A stretch of DNA of 35,939 nt from an uncultured SAR116 cluster alpha proteobacterium (GCA_902539295.1 CACBIM010000018.1:1-35939); one strand, 5' to 3'. Counted from the first letter of the stretch, positions 8,542 to 16,960 are shown. Notes: generated from the sequence alone by a model not told the origin. A program made the numbers and translations.

Positions 8542-8656
8542 TATATTTTCATTTTATTATTTATAAGACATTTTCAATATTATATTTACCTATATTGATA
8601 AAAATTAATTCATCATCTCAAATGTGAAAGATTATGTGCCTATTGACTCATTCTAT

Positions 8657-8681
8657 GTAATACATAAACTGGATGTATTAC
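8657..8681. promoter_or_regulatory. Perfect 9-base inverted repeat upstream of tauE-like gene
   Basis: GTAATACAT (8657-8665) and ATGTATTAC (8673-8681) are exact reverse complements separated by AAACTGG. The right arm covers the expected -35 position of the promoter whose -10 lies at 8693-8698, so it reads as a repressor operator rather than a terminator; no T-run follows. Confidence 0.45.
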
Positions 8682-8692
8682 TGAAGTTTAGC

Positions 8693-8698
8693 TATAAT
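8693..8698 (+). promoter_or_regulatory. Consensus -10 box for the tauE-btuF pair
   Basis: TATAAT at 8693-8698 is a perfect -10 hexamer 74 bases before the TTG start at 8773. Seventeen bases upstream lies only a weak -35 (TGGATG, 8670-8675), inside the dyad, which fits a regulated promoter. Confidence 0.4.
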
Positions 8699-8772
8699 GT
8701 GGTGCATTTGTACAGCACAGAACTACTTCTCTGGTGTGCCAATAAATGATTTAATAATTTTATGATATCTTA

Positions 8773-9540
8773 TTGATAGGCCCAAAAATATACGCAACAG
8801 CAGACATAATTCTATATATATTAATTATATTTCTTTTTTCTGGATTTGTAAAAGGTGTCATCGGAATGGGCCTGCCAACAATAAGTTTACTTTTACTTAC
8901 ATTGTTTATAGATCTTAATACAGCAATTACTCTAATAATTATTCCCTCTTTGGCAACAAATTTCTTACAAGGAGTTTTAGGAAAATTTCTAAAAGAATTA
9001 ATAAATGAATACTGGTCTTTCTTTTTGATATCTGGTTTTTTTGTTTTCTTTGGGACAGTGTTTTTTGAGGCTTTAAATTTAACCACAACCACTTTACTTT
9101 TATCATTAGTTATAATTTTTTATAGTCTTTTTGCTCTATCGGGAAAAGTGTTTTCAGCTGATAAAATTAATAATCCTCTTATCAAATCAGTTGTATTTTC
9201 ATCTAATGGTTTTTTTACTGGAATAACTGGTTCATTAATATTTCCAGGAGTATTTTTTTTTCAAGCTTTACAATTTAATAGAGAGAAATTAATTCAAGCA
9301 CTGGGAATTCATTTTACTTTGTTAACCCTATTTTTGGGTTTATCAAAATTTTATTTTTATAGTTATTTAACATTACAATTTTCACATCTATCTATAATTT
9401 CTTGCATTGCAGCTTTTACAGGAATGTTTCTAGGAAATTTAATTTCTATCAAAATTGAAGAAAATCTTTTCAAAAGATTATTCCTATATTCTTTGATTAT
9501 GATCGGTTTTTTATTAATTATTAAGGTATTAATTGTGTAA
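8773..9540 (+). CDS. TauE/SafE-family membrane permease
   Basis: This 255-residue protein has about eight hydrophobic segments and the two family half-repeats. The first begins FLFSGFVKGVIGMGLPT and the second contains NGFFTGITGSLIFPGVFFF. Members export sulfite, sulfoacetate or related organic anions across the inner membrane. The start is a TTG at 8773; the ATG at 8762 is out of frame and stops immediately. The stop codon directly abuts the ATG of the next gene, so the two are translated together. The ion is not predictable. Confidence 0.8.
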   Translation: MIGPKIYATADIILYILIIFLFSGFVKGVIGMGLPTISLLLLTLFIDLNTAITLIIIPSLATNFLQGVLGKFLKELINEYWSFFLISGFFVFFGTVFFEALNLTTTTLLLSLVIIFYSLFALSGKVFSADKINNPLIKSVVFSSNGFFTGITGSLIFPGVFFFQALQFNREKLIQALGIHFTLLTLFLGLSKFYFYSYLTLQFSHLSIISCIAAFTGMFLGNLISIKIEENLFKRLFLYSLIMIGFLLIIKVLIV

Positions 9541-10338
9541 ATGAATTTTCCTAATCGAATAATATGTCTTACTGAAGAAACAACAGAAATACTCTATGAA
9601 CTGGGTGCTGAAGATCTAATAGTTGGAATTTCTGGTTACACAGTGAGACCTAAGAGAGCTCGGAAAGAAAAACCAAGAGTAAGTGCTTTCTCAAGTGCAA
9701 AAATAGATAAAATAATTGAACTTAAACCAGATTTGGTTTTAGGTTTCTCTGACATTCAATCTGATATTTGTTCTGAACTTATTAAAAATGGAATAAACGT
9801 ATTATGTTTTAATCAACGAAGCGTAGAAGAAATTTTAAATGTCATTAACCTTTTAGGGAGAATAATTAACCAAGCTGAAAAAGCTGAGAATTATGTAAAA
9901 AAGATAAAAATTAAACTAGATCAAATATCTGGTTCATCAAATAAGCTCCAAGTTAGGCCAAAAGTATATTTTGAGGAATGGAATGACCCACTAATAACAG
10001 GAATAAAATGGGTTTCAGAATTAATTGAAATTGCAGGCGGCATTGATATTTTTAAAAATAAATCATTTGAGCCTTTGGCTTTAAATAGAATTATAAAAAA
10101 CCCAGATATTATTGTTGAAGAAAACCCAGATATTATAATTGGAAGTTGGTGTGGAAAAAAACTTAAGAAAGAAGAAATAATTTTTAGGGACGGTTGGGGT
10201 AAAATAAATGCAGTTCAAAATGATCAAGTTTATGAAATTAAGTCTCCACTTATTTTGCAACCTGGACCAGCTGCACTTACAGATGGATTGGATGAGATTG
10301 TGAATATCATTCTCAAATGGAAAAATAAAAAAAAATAA
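9541..10338 (+). CDS. BtuF-like cobalamin/metal-chelate binding protein without signal peptide
   Basis: This 265-residue protein is of the periplasmic-binding-protein class III type (BtuF/FhuD-like). Typical segments are TEILYELGAEDLIVGISGYT, KIDKIIELKPDLVLGFSD, YFEEWNDPLITGI and the C-terminal SPLILQPGPAALTDGLDEI. It starts directly in the folded domain (MNFPNRIICLTEET) with no hydrophobic leader, so it should remain in the cytoplasm unless a start was missed; ATG 9541 follows the upstream stop with no gap. No ABC permease or ATPase is nearby. It could be a cytosolic corrinoid binder or scavenger. Confidence 0.8.
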   Translation: MNFPNRIICLTEETTEILYELGAEDLIVGISGYTVRPKRARKEKPRVSAFSSAKIDKIIELKPDLVLGFSDIQSDICSELIKNGINVLCFNQRSVEEILNVINLLGRIINQAEKAENYVKKIKIKLDQISGSSNKLQVRPKVYFEEWNDPLITGIKWVSELIEIAGGIDIFKNKSFEPLALNRIIKNPDIIVEENPDIIIGSWCGKKLKKEEIIFRDGWGKINAVQNDQVYEIKSPLILQPGPAALTDGLDEIVNIILKWKNKKK

Positions 10339-10366
10339 TCTATTGAGAAGTTTTAAATTTATTATC

Positions 10367-11263
10367 TTAAAAAATTGATATCGTATTTAAATCAAACTCG
10401 TAAATCCTTATAAGAATAAATATTAACAAAATTAATAACAGAACAATTTGAAGAAGTTTGTCTTTAAAAAAAATTATAATTGGATCACCTGTTTCTTTAA
10501 AAACAAATATGAATTGCATGTATCTGAAAATGCCAATTAATATAAATGGTAATAATAGAGGCAAACCATTTGTACCAAGCCTGTCTATTGTATCTTTGCT
10601 TACTGACCAAAAAATTAATACTGAAAAAAATGAAGCAAGACAAAAAATTAGTAAATTGTCAATAAGATCTCTATTATAATAATTTAATGATTCCCTATGT
10701 CTTTGATTTAACCCAATAATCAAATCATCCCTTCTTTTACTTAATGGTAAAAATAAACATAGTAGAAAAGTAATAATTAATAATTCTACACTTACATCTA
10801 AGTTTGTTGATGTTGAACCTGAATATAAGCGCAATACAAAACCAAAAGAAATAATAGAGATATCTACTAATGCAATTGATTTTAAAAATGATGTATATAA
10901 AATTGTTGTGAATAAATAAATTAATAAAACTATTTTTGCTAAACCATTTATGAAATTTAAGGCAACAAAACCAAATCCCAACAGCAATCCAAAAATTATA
11001 ATCATGTGATAAAAGTTCATTTTACCACATGCAAAAGGCCTTAATTTTTTTTGGGGATGGTATGTATCTGTTTCCCTGTCAAACCAGTCATTTAATACAT
11101 ATCCAGCTGATGAAAATAAGCAAAAGCATAAGAAAGTTATGAGTAAATTATTAAATTCATTAAAATTTAAAGCTTTGAAATGTAATATTGGAACTATAAA
11201 AACAAAAAAATTTTTTATCCAATGTGTAGGCCTTATTAATTCAATTAAATTTGTAAAATTCAT
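10367..11263 (-). CDS. UbiA-family decaprenyl-phosphate phosphoribosyltransferase-like protein
   Basis: This 298-residue integral membrane prenyltransferase resembles mycobacterial Rv3806c, which transfers 5-phosphoribose from PRPP to decaprenyl phosphate. Evidence: RPTHWIKNFFVF at 11-22; the first Asp motif NDWFDRETD (Asn58, Asp59, Asp62, Asp66) followed by HPQKKLRP, as in that subfamily; the second motif YTSFLKSIALVDI (Tyr123, Lys128, Asp134); then SKRRDDL; and about nine hydrophobic segments. The HPxKxxRP element is what separates it from quinone or heme prenyltransferases. It is divergent from the methyltransferase and GT-C/PgpA genes with a 42-base gap. It would supply the substrate of the dprE1-like oxidase 7 kb away. 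Confidence 0.82.
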   Translation of the reverse strand: MNFTNLIELIRPTHWIKNFFVFIVPILHFKALNFNEFNNLLITFLCFCLFSSAGYVLNDWFDRETDTYHPQKKLRPFACGKMNFYHMIIIFGLLLGFGFVALNFINGLAKIVLLIYLFTTILYTSFLKSIALVDISIISFGFVLRLYSGSTSTNLDVSVELLIITFLLCLFLPLSKRRDDLIIGLNQRHRESLNYYNRDLIDNLLIFCLASFFSVLIFWSVSKDTIDRLGTNGLPLLLPFILIGIFRYMQFIFVFKETGDPIIIFFKDKLLQIVLLLILLIFILIRIYEFDLNTISIF

Positions 11264-11305
11264 AATTAGTTATTATAAAATCTGTAATTAAGTAAACAGT
11301 TTCAC

Positions 11306-11947
11306 TTGGATGATAGATTGAATAAAGTATTTAACAAGAATAAAATAATAAAAGAGTTAAGATTTTCATTTGGATTTAAGAAGTTTTTTTCATGGGCAAG
11401 ACCATGGATATGTCCATTCGAAAAATTTATTTTTAGTGTTCCTAACAATAAAAGTGTTTTTGATATCGGTTGTGGAGACGGTGTTTTTTTATATTTAATA
11501 GCAATTTTAAGAAAACCAAAATTTTTATACGGTGTCGATGTAATAGATACAGATTTAGATGCCGTAAAGACCGTTTTTAATAAGGTTAAATATAAAAAAA
11601 TTTCAACTTTTTTAGATTGGCCTGAAGATAAATTTGATGTTGTAACAGTAATAGATGTTCTTCATCATATTAAACCCGAAGAACAGAGTTTGTTTGTAAA
11701 AAAAGCTATAGATAAAATTAATCCTGGTGGAATATTAATCATAAAAGATATGAATACAAGACCAATGTTTTGTGCTTTTATGAATATTTTACATGATCTG
11801 ATTTTTGCAAAACAGCTTATTAAATATTTTTCATTTGAAAAACTAAAAAATATAATTGAAGAAAATGGATTTATAATACAAGAGGTCAATTCAAAAATTA
11901 TTTTATGGTATTCTCATAAATGGGTCATTGCAAAAAAGAATAATTAA
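11306..11947 (+). CDS. Class I SAM-dependent methyltransferase
   Basis: This 213-residue protein has the SAM-binding motif I VFDIGCGDGVFLYLIA, a motif II acidic residue in YGVDVIDTDL, DVVTVIDVLHHI, and the post-motif LFVKKAIDKINPGGILIIKD. Start is the TTG at 11306; overlapping ATG 11310 is out of frame. It is 9 bases before the GT-C/PgpA fusion gene, so the two form an operon. Possible substrates are the glycan or the lipid-linked sugar, but the sequence alone does not say. Confidence 0.8.
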   Translation: MDDRLNKVFNKNKIIKELRFSFGFKKFFSWARPWICPFEKFIFSVPNNKSVFDIGCGDGVFLYLIAILRKPKFLYGVDVIDTDLDAVKTVFNKVKYKKISTFLDWPEDKFDVVTVIDVLHHIKPEEQSLFVKKAIDKINPGGILIIKDMNTRPMFCAFMNILHDLIFAKQLIKYFSFEKLKNIIEENGFIIQEVNSKIILWYSHKWVIAKKNN

Positions 11948-11956
11948 GAATTAATA

Positions 11957-14461
11957 ATGTTTATTTTAAATTTTTTAATAAAGTTATCAATAATATCAAT
12001 ACTTCTATTGTTTTTAAGATTACCAATTTTGAATCCAATATTGATATTTTTATTTTTTTTTCTTTTAATATTTGTTTTTACCGGAGAAATTAGAAGATTC
12101 AATAAATATTCGTTTGTCTTAAGTATAATTTCTATAATATTATTTTTATTTTCTTTTTTCTTTTCGTTTCCAAAAATACATGAAGGTCATAATTATTTAA
12201 TTTTTGTCGAAGATGACAGCACAGAGTTAAAGAAAGCATTACCTGAAAACATTTATAAGCTTGCTAAAGAGAGGTTCAATTTAAAATATCCTGAAGAATT
12301 ACAATGTGACAAGGAAATATATGGTTGTTGGAGATTTTTTGGGGATATTAAAAGACCCTTTTCATTTTCGGCTGATGGTTTTTGGCAAAAAACTGATATG
12401 TCAAGAATTGTATATGAAATTTCTTCAAATGAATTGTTAAAAAGTAGAACAGGATTTTTAAATACACTTGCACCAAATGGGGATACGATTTCAAATTGGT
12501 ATTCTGATAGGTTTTCAAACAAAAACCCAAATAGAAAAGATGCACCCTATTTTGTTAAGTGGCGTTTTCCACAAACTGCAAAAGGTAAATTATGTACCAA
12601 GGGCAATATCGCAAAAAAAATTAATAGTGATAATTTTATCTTTGAATTTAATTCTAAATTTAACTGCATTACTTTAAAAAAAAATATCCTACCAATAGAA
12701 TTGATAGGACTGCAATTTGATCAAAATGATAGTTTCAGTGTTTCGTACGAGCTTTCTAATAAACTAAATACATTTAAAATTGTTGTTTTATTAGTTAAAA
12801 TTTTGTCTTGTCTAATATTTGTTTTTTCTTGGATAAAACCGAGATACAATTTTGCTCTCCCCATATATGGAATATCATTTTTATCTAATTTTATTTGGGG
12901 TGGTGAAAAACTATTTCACTCACATTACTATTTATTTTTAGATGGCGTTGGTGATCCACTATTACATTGGGGCTTTGGTAAGTGGATAACAGAGTCTATT
13001 AAACTTGGAAACTTATACGATGCATTTTTAGGTGTTGAAAATATTTACTACTTTATGCCTGGTTATAGGTATTTTAGAAGTCTTGAAATGATAATTTTTG
13101 GGGAAAGCTCAATATTAACTTACTTTTCAGTAATTTTAATGCCTAGCTTACTATATTTTATTTTAAGAAAATTTTTACCTGCATTGCATTCATTGATATC
13201 AATTTTTATCCTTTTAATTATTGTACCCTCGTATGCTGAATCTGTTTCACATTACCCAGAAAGTATAGGATATTTCCTTGCATTATTAGGTATTATTTTT
13301 GGTATTACCAATTCTGAAAGAAATGATGATAAATTTAAAAACATATTTTTGTGCTCTTTTTTCTTTGGCTTATCAATTTTTGTAAGACCTAATTTACTGC
13401 CTGCAAGCTTACTTTTTATTGCAGGCTATTTAGCCCTCTCTAAGCCATTTCCAAATTATAAAATTTTTATTTTTTCGGCTTTAGGTATTTTACCAGCATT
13501 TTTTCCATTAATGCATAATCTTTTTTTTGGAGGTGAATTTGTCATTCTTACTAAAGCAGCAACTATAAAAGCAAATATACTAGCTCCGCCAAGTTATTGG
13601 TTTCAGGCTTTTTTTGCATTAATTAAAGGAGATTGGAACAATGAAAAATTAATCTACATATTAAACCATTTTGCTAGATATATTCTTGGCCCTGGTGGTA
13701 TTATTTTATTGCTGTCAATCATTATATTAACAATATTAACTCCAATATTATTAGTTTTGAAAAAATTTAAGAATTCTATTCGTTTGTTATATGAAAATTT
13801 TAATAAAAACCTAATTCTTCTATCTTTATATTGGTTAGGTCTACAAATAATGTTGATCTTTTATCATCCAGCAAATAGATATGCAGTAATGAGTGCATTA
13901 ATATCATTAATAATTTTCATTGTAATAGCAATCAACTCAACTTTCAGGAAACACGGAAAATTAACAAAAAAAATAAATTTTTTTGAAGAAAAAGAATTAT
14001 TGAACTATCCCAAAGACTTTACATCAAAAATTGTTCAAATTTGGCCTTTGGGAAAATTTCCATTTGCATCTGGAACTTTTTGTTCAATATTTTTCTTTAT
14101 TTTAGGTTATTATATCAATTTAAGGCTTGGATGGGAATATACACTATTATTATCAATTCTATTAATTTTTTTGGGACTTTGGTTTACAAAAAAATATATA
14201 GGAAAGAATATTAATTCTGACCCCAAAGAAGTTGTAATAGATGAAGCAGCAGGTCAGCTTATAGCTTCAGCGTCTGCTGGTATAAATATATACTTACACT
14301 TGTTGTCTTTTGTATTATTCAGATTTTTCGATATTACAAAACTTGGACCAATTAAATTTATAGAAAACAAAGGTGGTGCATTTGGAATAATATTTGATGA
14401 TGTTCTCGCAGGAATATTCTCTGCTTTGATAATATTATTTATTATAAATTTCCTAATATAA
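11957..14461 (+). CDS. GT-C-like membrane glycosyltransferase fused to a PgpA phosphatase domain
   Basis: This 834-residue protein has three parts. Residues 1-71 are hydrophobic segments. Residues about 72-272 form an exterior soluble domain with four cysteines (117, 124, 213, 237). Residues about 273-675 are polytopic with GT-C features, namely FLDGVGDP (Asp329, Asp333) in an outer loop and FMPGYRYFRSLE at 366-377. Residues about 690-834 are a full PgpA domain: LGKFPFASGT (698-707), SDPKEVVIDEAAGQ (754-767), FRFFDI (788-793) and GGAFGIIFDDVLAG (806-819). PgpA normally is a stand-alone phosphatidylglycerophosphate phosphatase of about 160-170 residues. In this context the domain could remove the 5-phosphate of polyprenylphosphoryl-5-phosphoribose. 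Domains are seen directly; the substrate is inferred. Confidence 0.8.
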   Translation: MFILNFLIKLSIISILLLFLRLPILNPILIFLFFFLLIFVFTGEIRRFNKYSFVLSIISIILFLFSFFFSFPKIHEGHNYLIFVEDDSTELKKALPENIYKLAKERFNLKYPEELQCDKEIYGCWRFFGDIKRPFSFSADGFWQKTDMSRIVYEISSNELLKSRTGFLNTLAPNGDTISNWYSDRFSNKNPNRKDAPYFVKWRFPQTAKGKLCTKGNIAKKINSDNFIFEFNSKFNCITLKKNILPIELIGLQFDQNDSFSVSYELSNKLNTFKIVVLLVKILSCLIFVFSWIKPRYNFALPIYGISFLSNFIWGGEKLFHSHYYLFLDGVGDPLLHWGFGKWITESIKLGNLYDAFLGVENIYYFMPGYRYFRSLEMIIFGESSILTYFSVILMPSLLYFILRKFLPALHSLISIFILLIIVPSYAESVSHYPESIGYFLALLGIIFGITNSERNDDKFKNIFLCSFFFGLSIFVRPNLLPASLLFIAGYLALSKPFPNYKIFIFSALGILPAFFPLMHNLFFGGEFVILTKAATIKANILAPPSYWFQAFFALIKGDWNNEKLIYILNHFARYILGPGGIILLLSIIILTILTPILLVLKKFKNSIRLLYENFNKNLILLSLYWLGLQIMLIFYHPANRYAVMSALISLIIFIVIAINSTFRKHGKLTKKINFFEEKELLNYPKDFTSKIVQIWPLGKFPFASGTFCSIFFFILGYYINLRLGWEYTLLLSILLIFLGLWFTKKYIGKNINSDPKEVVIDEAAGQLIASASAGINIYLHLLSFVLFRFFDITKLGPIKFIENKGGAFGIIFDDVLAGIFSALIILFIINFLI

Positions 14462-14505
14462 TAAAACTCATTTTTTTAATATTTGCATCCTTTTCATTTT
14501 AATTA

Positions 14506-14533
14506 TTGACTAGAAGTAGCGTTATTTTAAGAT
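14506..14533 (+). promoter_or_regulatory. Possible sigma70 promoter for the cupin gene
   Basis: TTGACT (14506-14511) is followed after 16 bases by TAAGAT (14528-14533), about 31 bases before the ATG at 14565. The -35 is near consensus and the -10 weaker. AAAAGG before the start serves as ribosome binding site. Confidence 0.4.
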
Positions 14534-14564
14534 AGAATAAATTATTTATTAAAAGGCAAGAAAT

Positions 14565-14936
14565 ATGAAGAATTTATATGCTAAAAATTTTGAAGATGCT
14601 GATGAAGTAAAAAATCCTCCAAAAGCTAAAGCACAAATAGTGAAGCTAGGAAATGTAAATGCTTCAAAAATTGTACTTGAGCCAGGATGGCGATGGTCAG
14701 AATGTATTAAACCAACTGTTGGTGGAAATAGTTGCCAAGCAGGGCATGTAGGCGTTGTAATATCAGGAAGAATGAAGTGTATCCATGATGATGGAAGCGA
14801 ACTTGAGGTTGGTCCTGGTGATGCTTATTATTTTGCTCCAGGACATGATGGTTGGATCATTGGAGATGAACCTTGTGAAGTATATGAGTTTGTCGAAACT
14901 GGAAAAGATTTTGGACCTTGGAAACATGCAAACTAA
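14565..14936 (+). CDS. Single-domain cupin protein
   Basis: This 123-residue protein consists of one cupin barrel. The first motif is around GHVGVVISGRMKCIHDDGSE, and the second contains the conserved GPGDAYYFAPGHDGWIIGDE. The metal-binding His set appears reduced, with His in AGHVG and PGHDG. The catalytic or binding role is unknown; small cupins of this kind are often annotated only by fold. It stands alone with its own likely promoter, downstream of the GT-C/PgpA fusion by about 100 bases. Confidence 0.75.
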   Translation: MKNLYAKNFEDADEVKNPPKAKAQIVKLGNVNASKIVLEPGWRWSECIKPTVGGNSCQAGHVGVVISGRMKCIHDDGSELEVGPGDAYYFAPGHDGWIIGDEPCEVYEFVETGKDFGPWKHAN

Positions 14937-15013
14937 TTGAATTTTTGATGGAAACTAATACTGAGTTCGTAAAATTTGGAGTAGTATCCTAGAAGCTAAG
15001 TTTAGTAAATATA

Positions 15014-15262
15014 GACACATTTTCCAATGTAGTCTCTCCTGACATTCAAAAACTGTCGTGCCAAATCTTACTATCACAAAAGAAATGAAAGTAATTGACG
15101 TAAGTCGTGGATGTGGGAGCAATATTTACCGAAATATCTAAAAGAGCAAGTAACAAAGGATAAACTGTTGGTAGGGATTATGTGGATGCTTTCTTAAAAG
15201 TTAGAAGAAAAGTAGGTAATTCAGTAACTAGTAAAAAGACAAATGCTATTGAGATTGAATGA
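15014..15262 (+). pseudogene. Decayed methyltransferase remnant
   Basis: Translating this 405-base gap gives broken pieces that together resemble the N-terminal part of a UbiE-like SAM methyltransferase: DTFSNVVSPDIQKL, then in another frame KVIDV, then VDVGAIFTEISKRASNKG, a stop, and TVGRDYVDAFLKVRRKVG. An intact relative would read VIDVGCGSG...FTEIS...VGxDYVDAFL. Several stops and at least one frameshift prevent expression as one protein. The resemblance is by eye only. The rest of 14937-15341 holds nothing else I can support. Confidence 0.35.
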
Positions 15263-15341
15263 CAAAATATTAAGAATTATGAGAAAAAGAAAGTATTAGA
15301 ATTTGGATGTCAACTTCATCTGGGTTGGAAACAGCTAGTAT

Positions 15342-16256
15342 TTAATTTAATTTTTTTCTAGGTGAAACTAGTAGAAGTCCAATTATCATAGTGATTAAAG
15401 ACAACCAAACCCAATAAGAATGGCTTTCATTAAATAAAATTATACCCCAAATGACCCCAGATAGTGTTACAACATATCCGACGTTTGATGCAAAGACAGC
15501 ACCTGCTTTGTCTATTAAGTAAATAAAAAATGTGTAAGCTATAGCTGTAATAAAACCCAAAATTATAATCGATAATTCAATTTTTTCTAATGGGTAATTT
15601 ATTGAAATAAATAAATCAAAATAAAATACAAAAGGTAGTAAAATTATTATAGTTACAAAGGCACAACCTAATGACAATACGATAGAATTTATATTTTTAG
15701 GTTTTTTTATATCAATAAATATATTCTCAAAAGTGTAGCAAATTGGGCAAATCATAGCCAGTAACACCCACGGAATTATAGACCTATCTGCAAAACTATC
15801 CGGTGGGCCAACTAAAAATAGAATGGCTATGAAACCTAACAAAACTCCAAATATTCTTAAATATACAAAATCTTCAGTTTTTAGGTATAGAGAGCAAACA
15901 TAAGTTAGCATTGGAACAAAAGCTACTGATATTGACAATATACCAGCTGGAACTTTACTAGCAGCAATAAAAAACAGAGCACCAGGAATAACCACCCCTG
16001 AAAATGATATCAATAAAAAAAAATTTATAATATTAATATTAATTTTAAATTTCTTAAACTTGAATAAAGAAATAAACAACAAAACAATAAAACTTACTAT
16101 ATTTTGATAAAATAAAATTGATATTGGGTTGTCACCCATAGAAACAGCAATTTTCGAAATCGAAAAAGACAACCCCCATCCAATACCGATAAATATTAGA
16201 ATTGATAAAAAATAAACAGTTCTATAATTAAAGTTGTCTAGTTTAAAATTTCGCAT
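15342..16256 (-). CDS. EamA-family (DMT) transporter
   Basis: This 304-residue protein has ten hydrophobic segments arranged as two five-helix EamA repeats. Typical elements are FIGIGWGLSFSISK in the first helix, ASKVPAGILSISVAFVPMLTY closing the first repeat, and the corresponding GAVFASNVGYVVTLSGVIWG in the second. Drug/metabolite transporters of this family usually export amino acids or other small metabolites. It is transcribed alone and ends near the methyltransferase remnant. It is one of three EamA proteins in the window. Confidence 0.85.
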   Translation of the reverse strand: MRNFKLDNFNYRTVYFLSILIFIGIGWGLSFSISKIAVSMGDNPISILFYQNIVSFIVLLFISLFKFKKFKININIINFFLLISFSGVVIPGALFFIAASKVPAGILSISVAFVPMLTYVCSLYLKTEDFVYLRIFGVLLGFIAILFLVGPPDSFADRSIIPWVLLAMICPICYTFENIFIDIKKPKNINSIVLSLGCAFVTIIILLPFVFYFDLFISINYPLEKIELSIIILGFITAIAYTFFIYLIDKAGAVFASNVGYVVTLSGVIWGIILFNESHSYWVWLSLITMIIGLLLVSPRKKLN

Positions 16257-16349
16257 TGCTGTTATTAATATTTTTATAAAAGAAAATGTAGATTTAAAAA
16301 TAAAATAGATTAATTAAAATTATGTTATAATAACCTATGGAATAAATTT

Positions 16350-16751
16350 ATGAATGAAAAAAAAGAATTTACTTTTATTAAATTAAATATAGTAGACCTA
16401 TCAATTATTTATGCAATGTTTCTTATAATATGGGGCATGAGTATTAGTATGATAAGTGAAAGTAACTCTATTACCTCTTTAATACCAAGTATTCTTGGTC
16501 TACCCATTCTAGTTTTTTCCTATTTATCAAAGGTCTTTCCTTCAAAACAAAAACTTTTTATGCATTTAGTAGTTATTATAGGTGCATTAATTTTCTTAGG
16601 CGGCCTTGATTTTATTAGAGGCTTTTTAATTGAAAACACCATGGGTAGCACATGGGCTTCTTTATCAAAATTAATGATGTTAATTACAGGTGGAGTATTT
16701 TGTTATGCTTGTATTTTATCATTTATACACGCTCGAAAAAGTATAAATTAA
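16350..16751 (+). CDS. Small four-helix membrane protein, unknown
   Basis: This 133-residue protein has four hydrophobic segments (roughly 18-37, 44-60, 71-91 and 105-126) and a basic C-terminus (HARKSIN). I do not recognise a family. A TATAAT hexamer at 16326-16331 precedes the start closely, giving a short leader if used. The next small membrane protein begins 15 bases downstream, so the two are probably co-transcribed. Confidence 0.6.
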   Translation: MNEKKEFTFIKLNIVDLSIIYAMFLIIWGMSISMISESNSITSLIPSILGLPILVFSYLSKVFPSKQKLFMHLVVIIGALIFLGGLDFIRGFLIENTMGSTWASLSKLMMLITGGVFCYACILSFIHARKSIN

Positions 16752-16766
16752 AATGCTTTGATTTTT

Positions 16767-16952
16767 ATGAGAATATTTGATCCAAAAAAATTAGTTTTTT
16801 ATACTTTTATCATTGGAAGTTTATATTTTATTCAACTCTCCTCACATAATGATGAATTATCTGCCTACACACCTATATTTTGGATAGTATTTATGTTTGC
16901 ATGTTTAGGTTTATACTGGTTTAGGACAAAAAAGGAAGATAAAGATAACTAA
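16767..16952 (+). CDS. Small two-helix membrane protein, unknown
   Basis: This 61-residue protein has two hydrophobic segments (FYTFIIGSLYFIQL and YTPIFWIVFMFACLGLYWF) and a charged tail RTKKEDKDN. An in-frame TTG at 16758 would add three residues; the ATG at 16767 is preferred. No known family is recognised. Its stop lies 8 bases from the convergent HDAC-like gene. Confidence 0.5.
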   Translation: MRIFDPKKLVFYTFIIGSLYFIQLSSHNDELSAYTPIFWIVFMFACLGLYWFRTKKEDKDN

Positions 16953-16960
16953 ATAATAAA

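Larger units (their letters stand above)
8261..8772. other. 512-base spacer between the glycan operon and the tauE-btuF pair
   Basis: There is no credible coding frame. The stretch contains a GC-rich small stem-loop (8506-8541), a perfect 9-base dyad (8657-8681) and a consensus -10 box (8693-8698), listed separately. It marks the end of the first transcription unit and the regulatory region of the next. I saw no tRNA or riboswitch consensus. Confidence 0.6.

Noticed and set aside
8261-8772. tRNA, riboswitch or hidden gene in the spacer
   Set aside because: No T-loop consensus, cobalamin riboswitch motif or long frame was found by eye.
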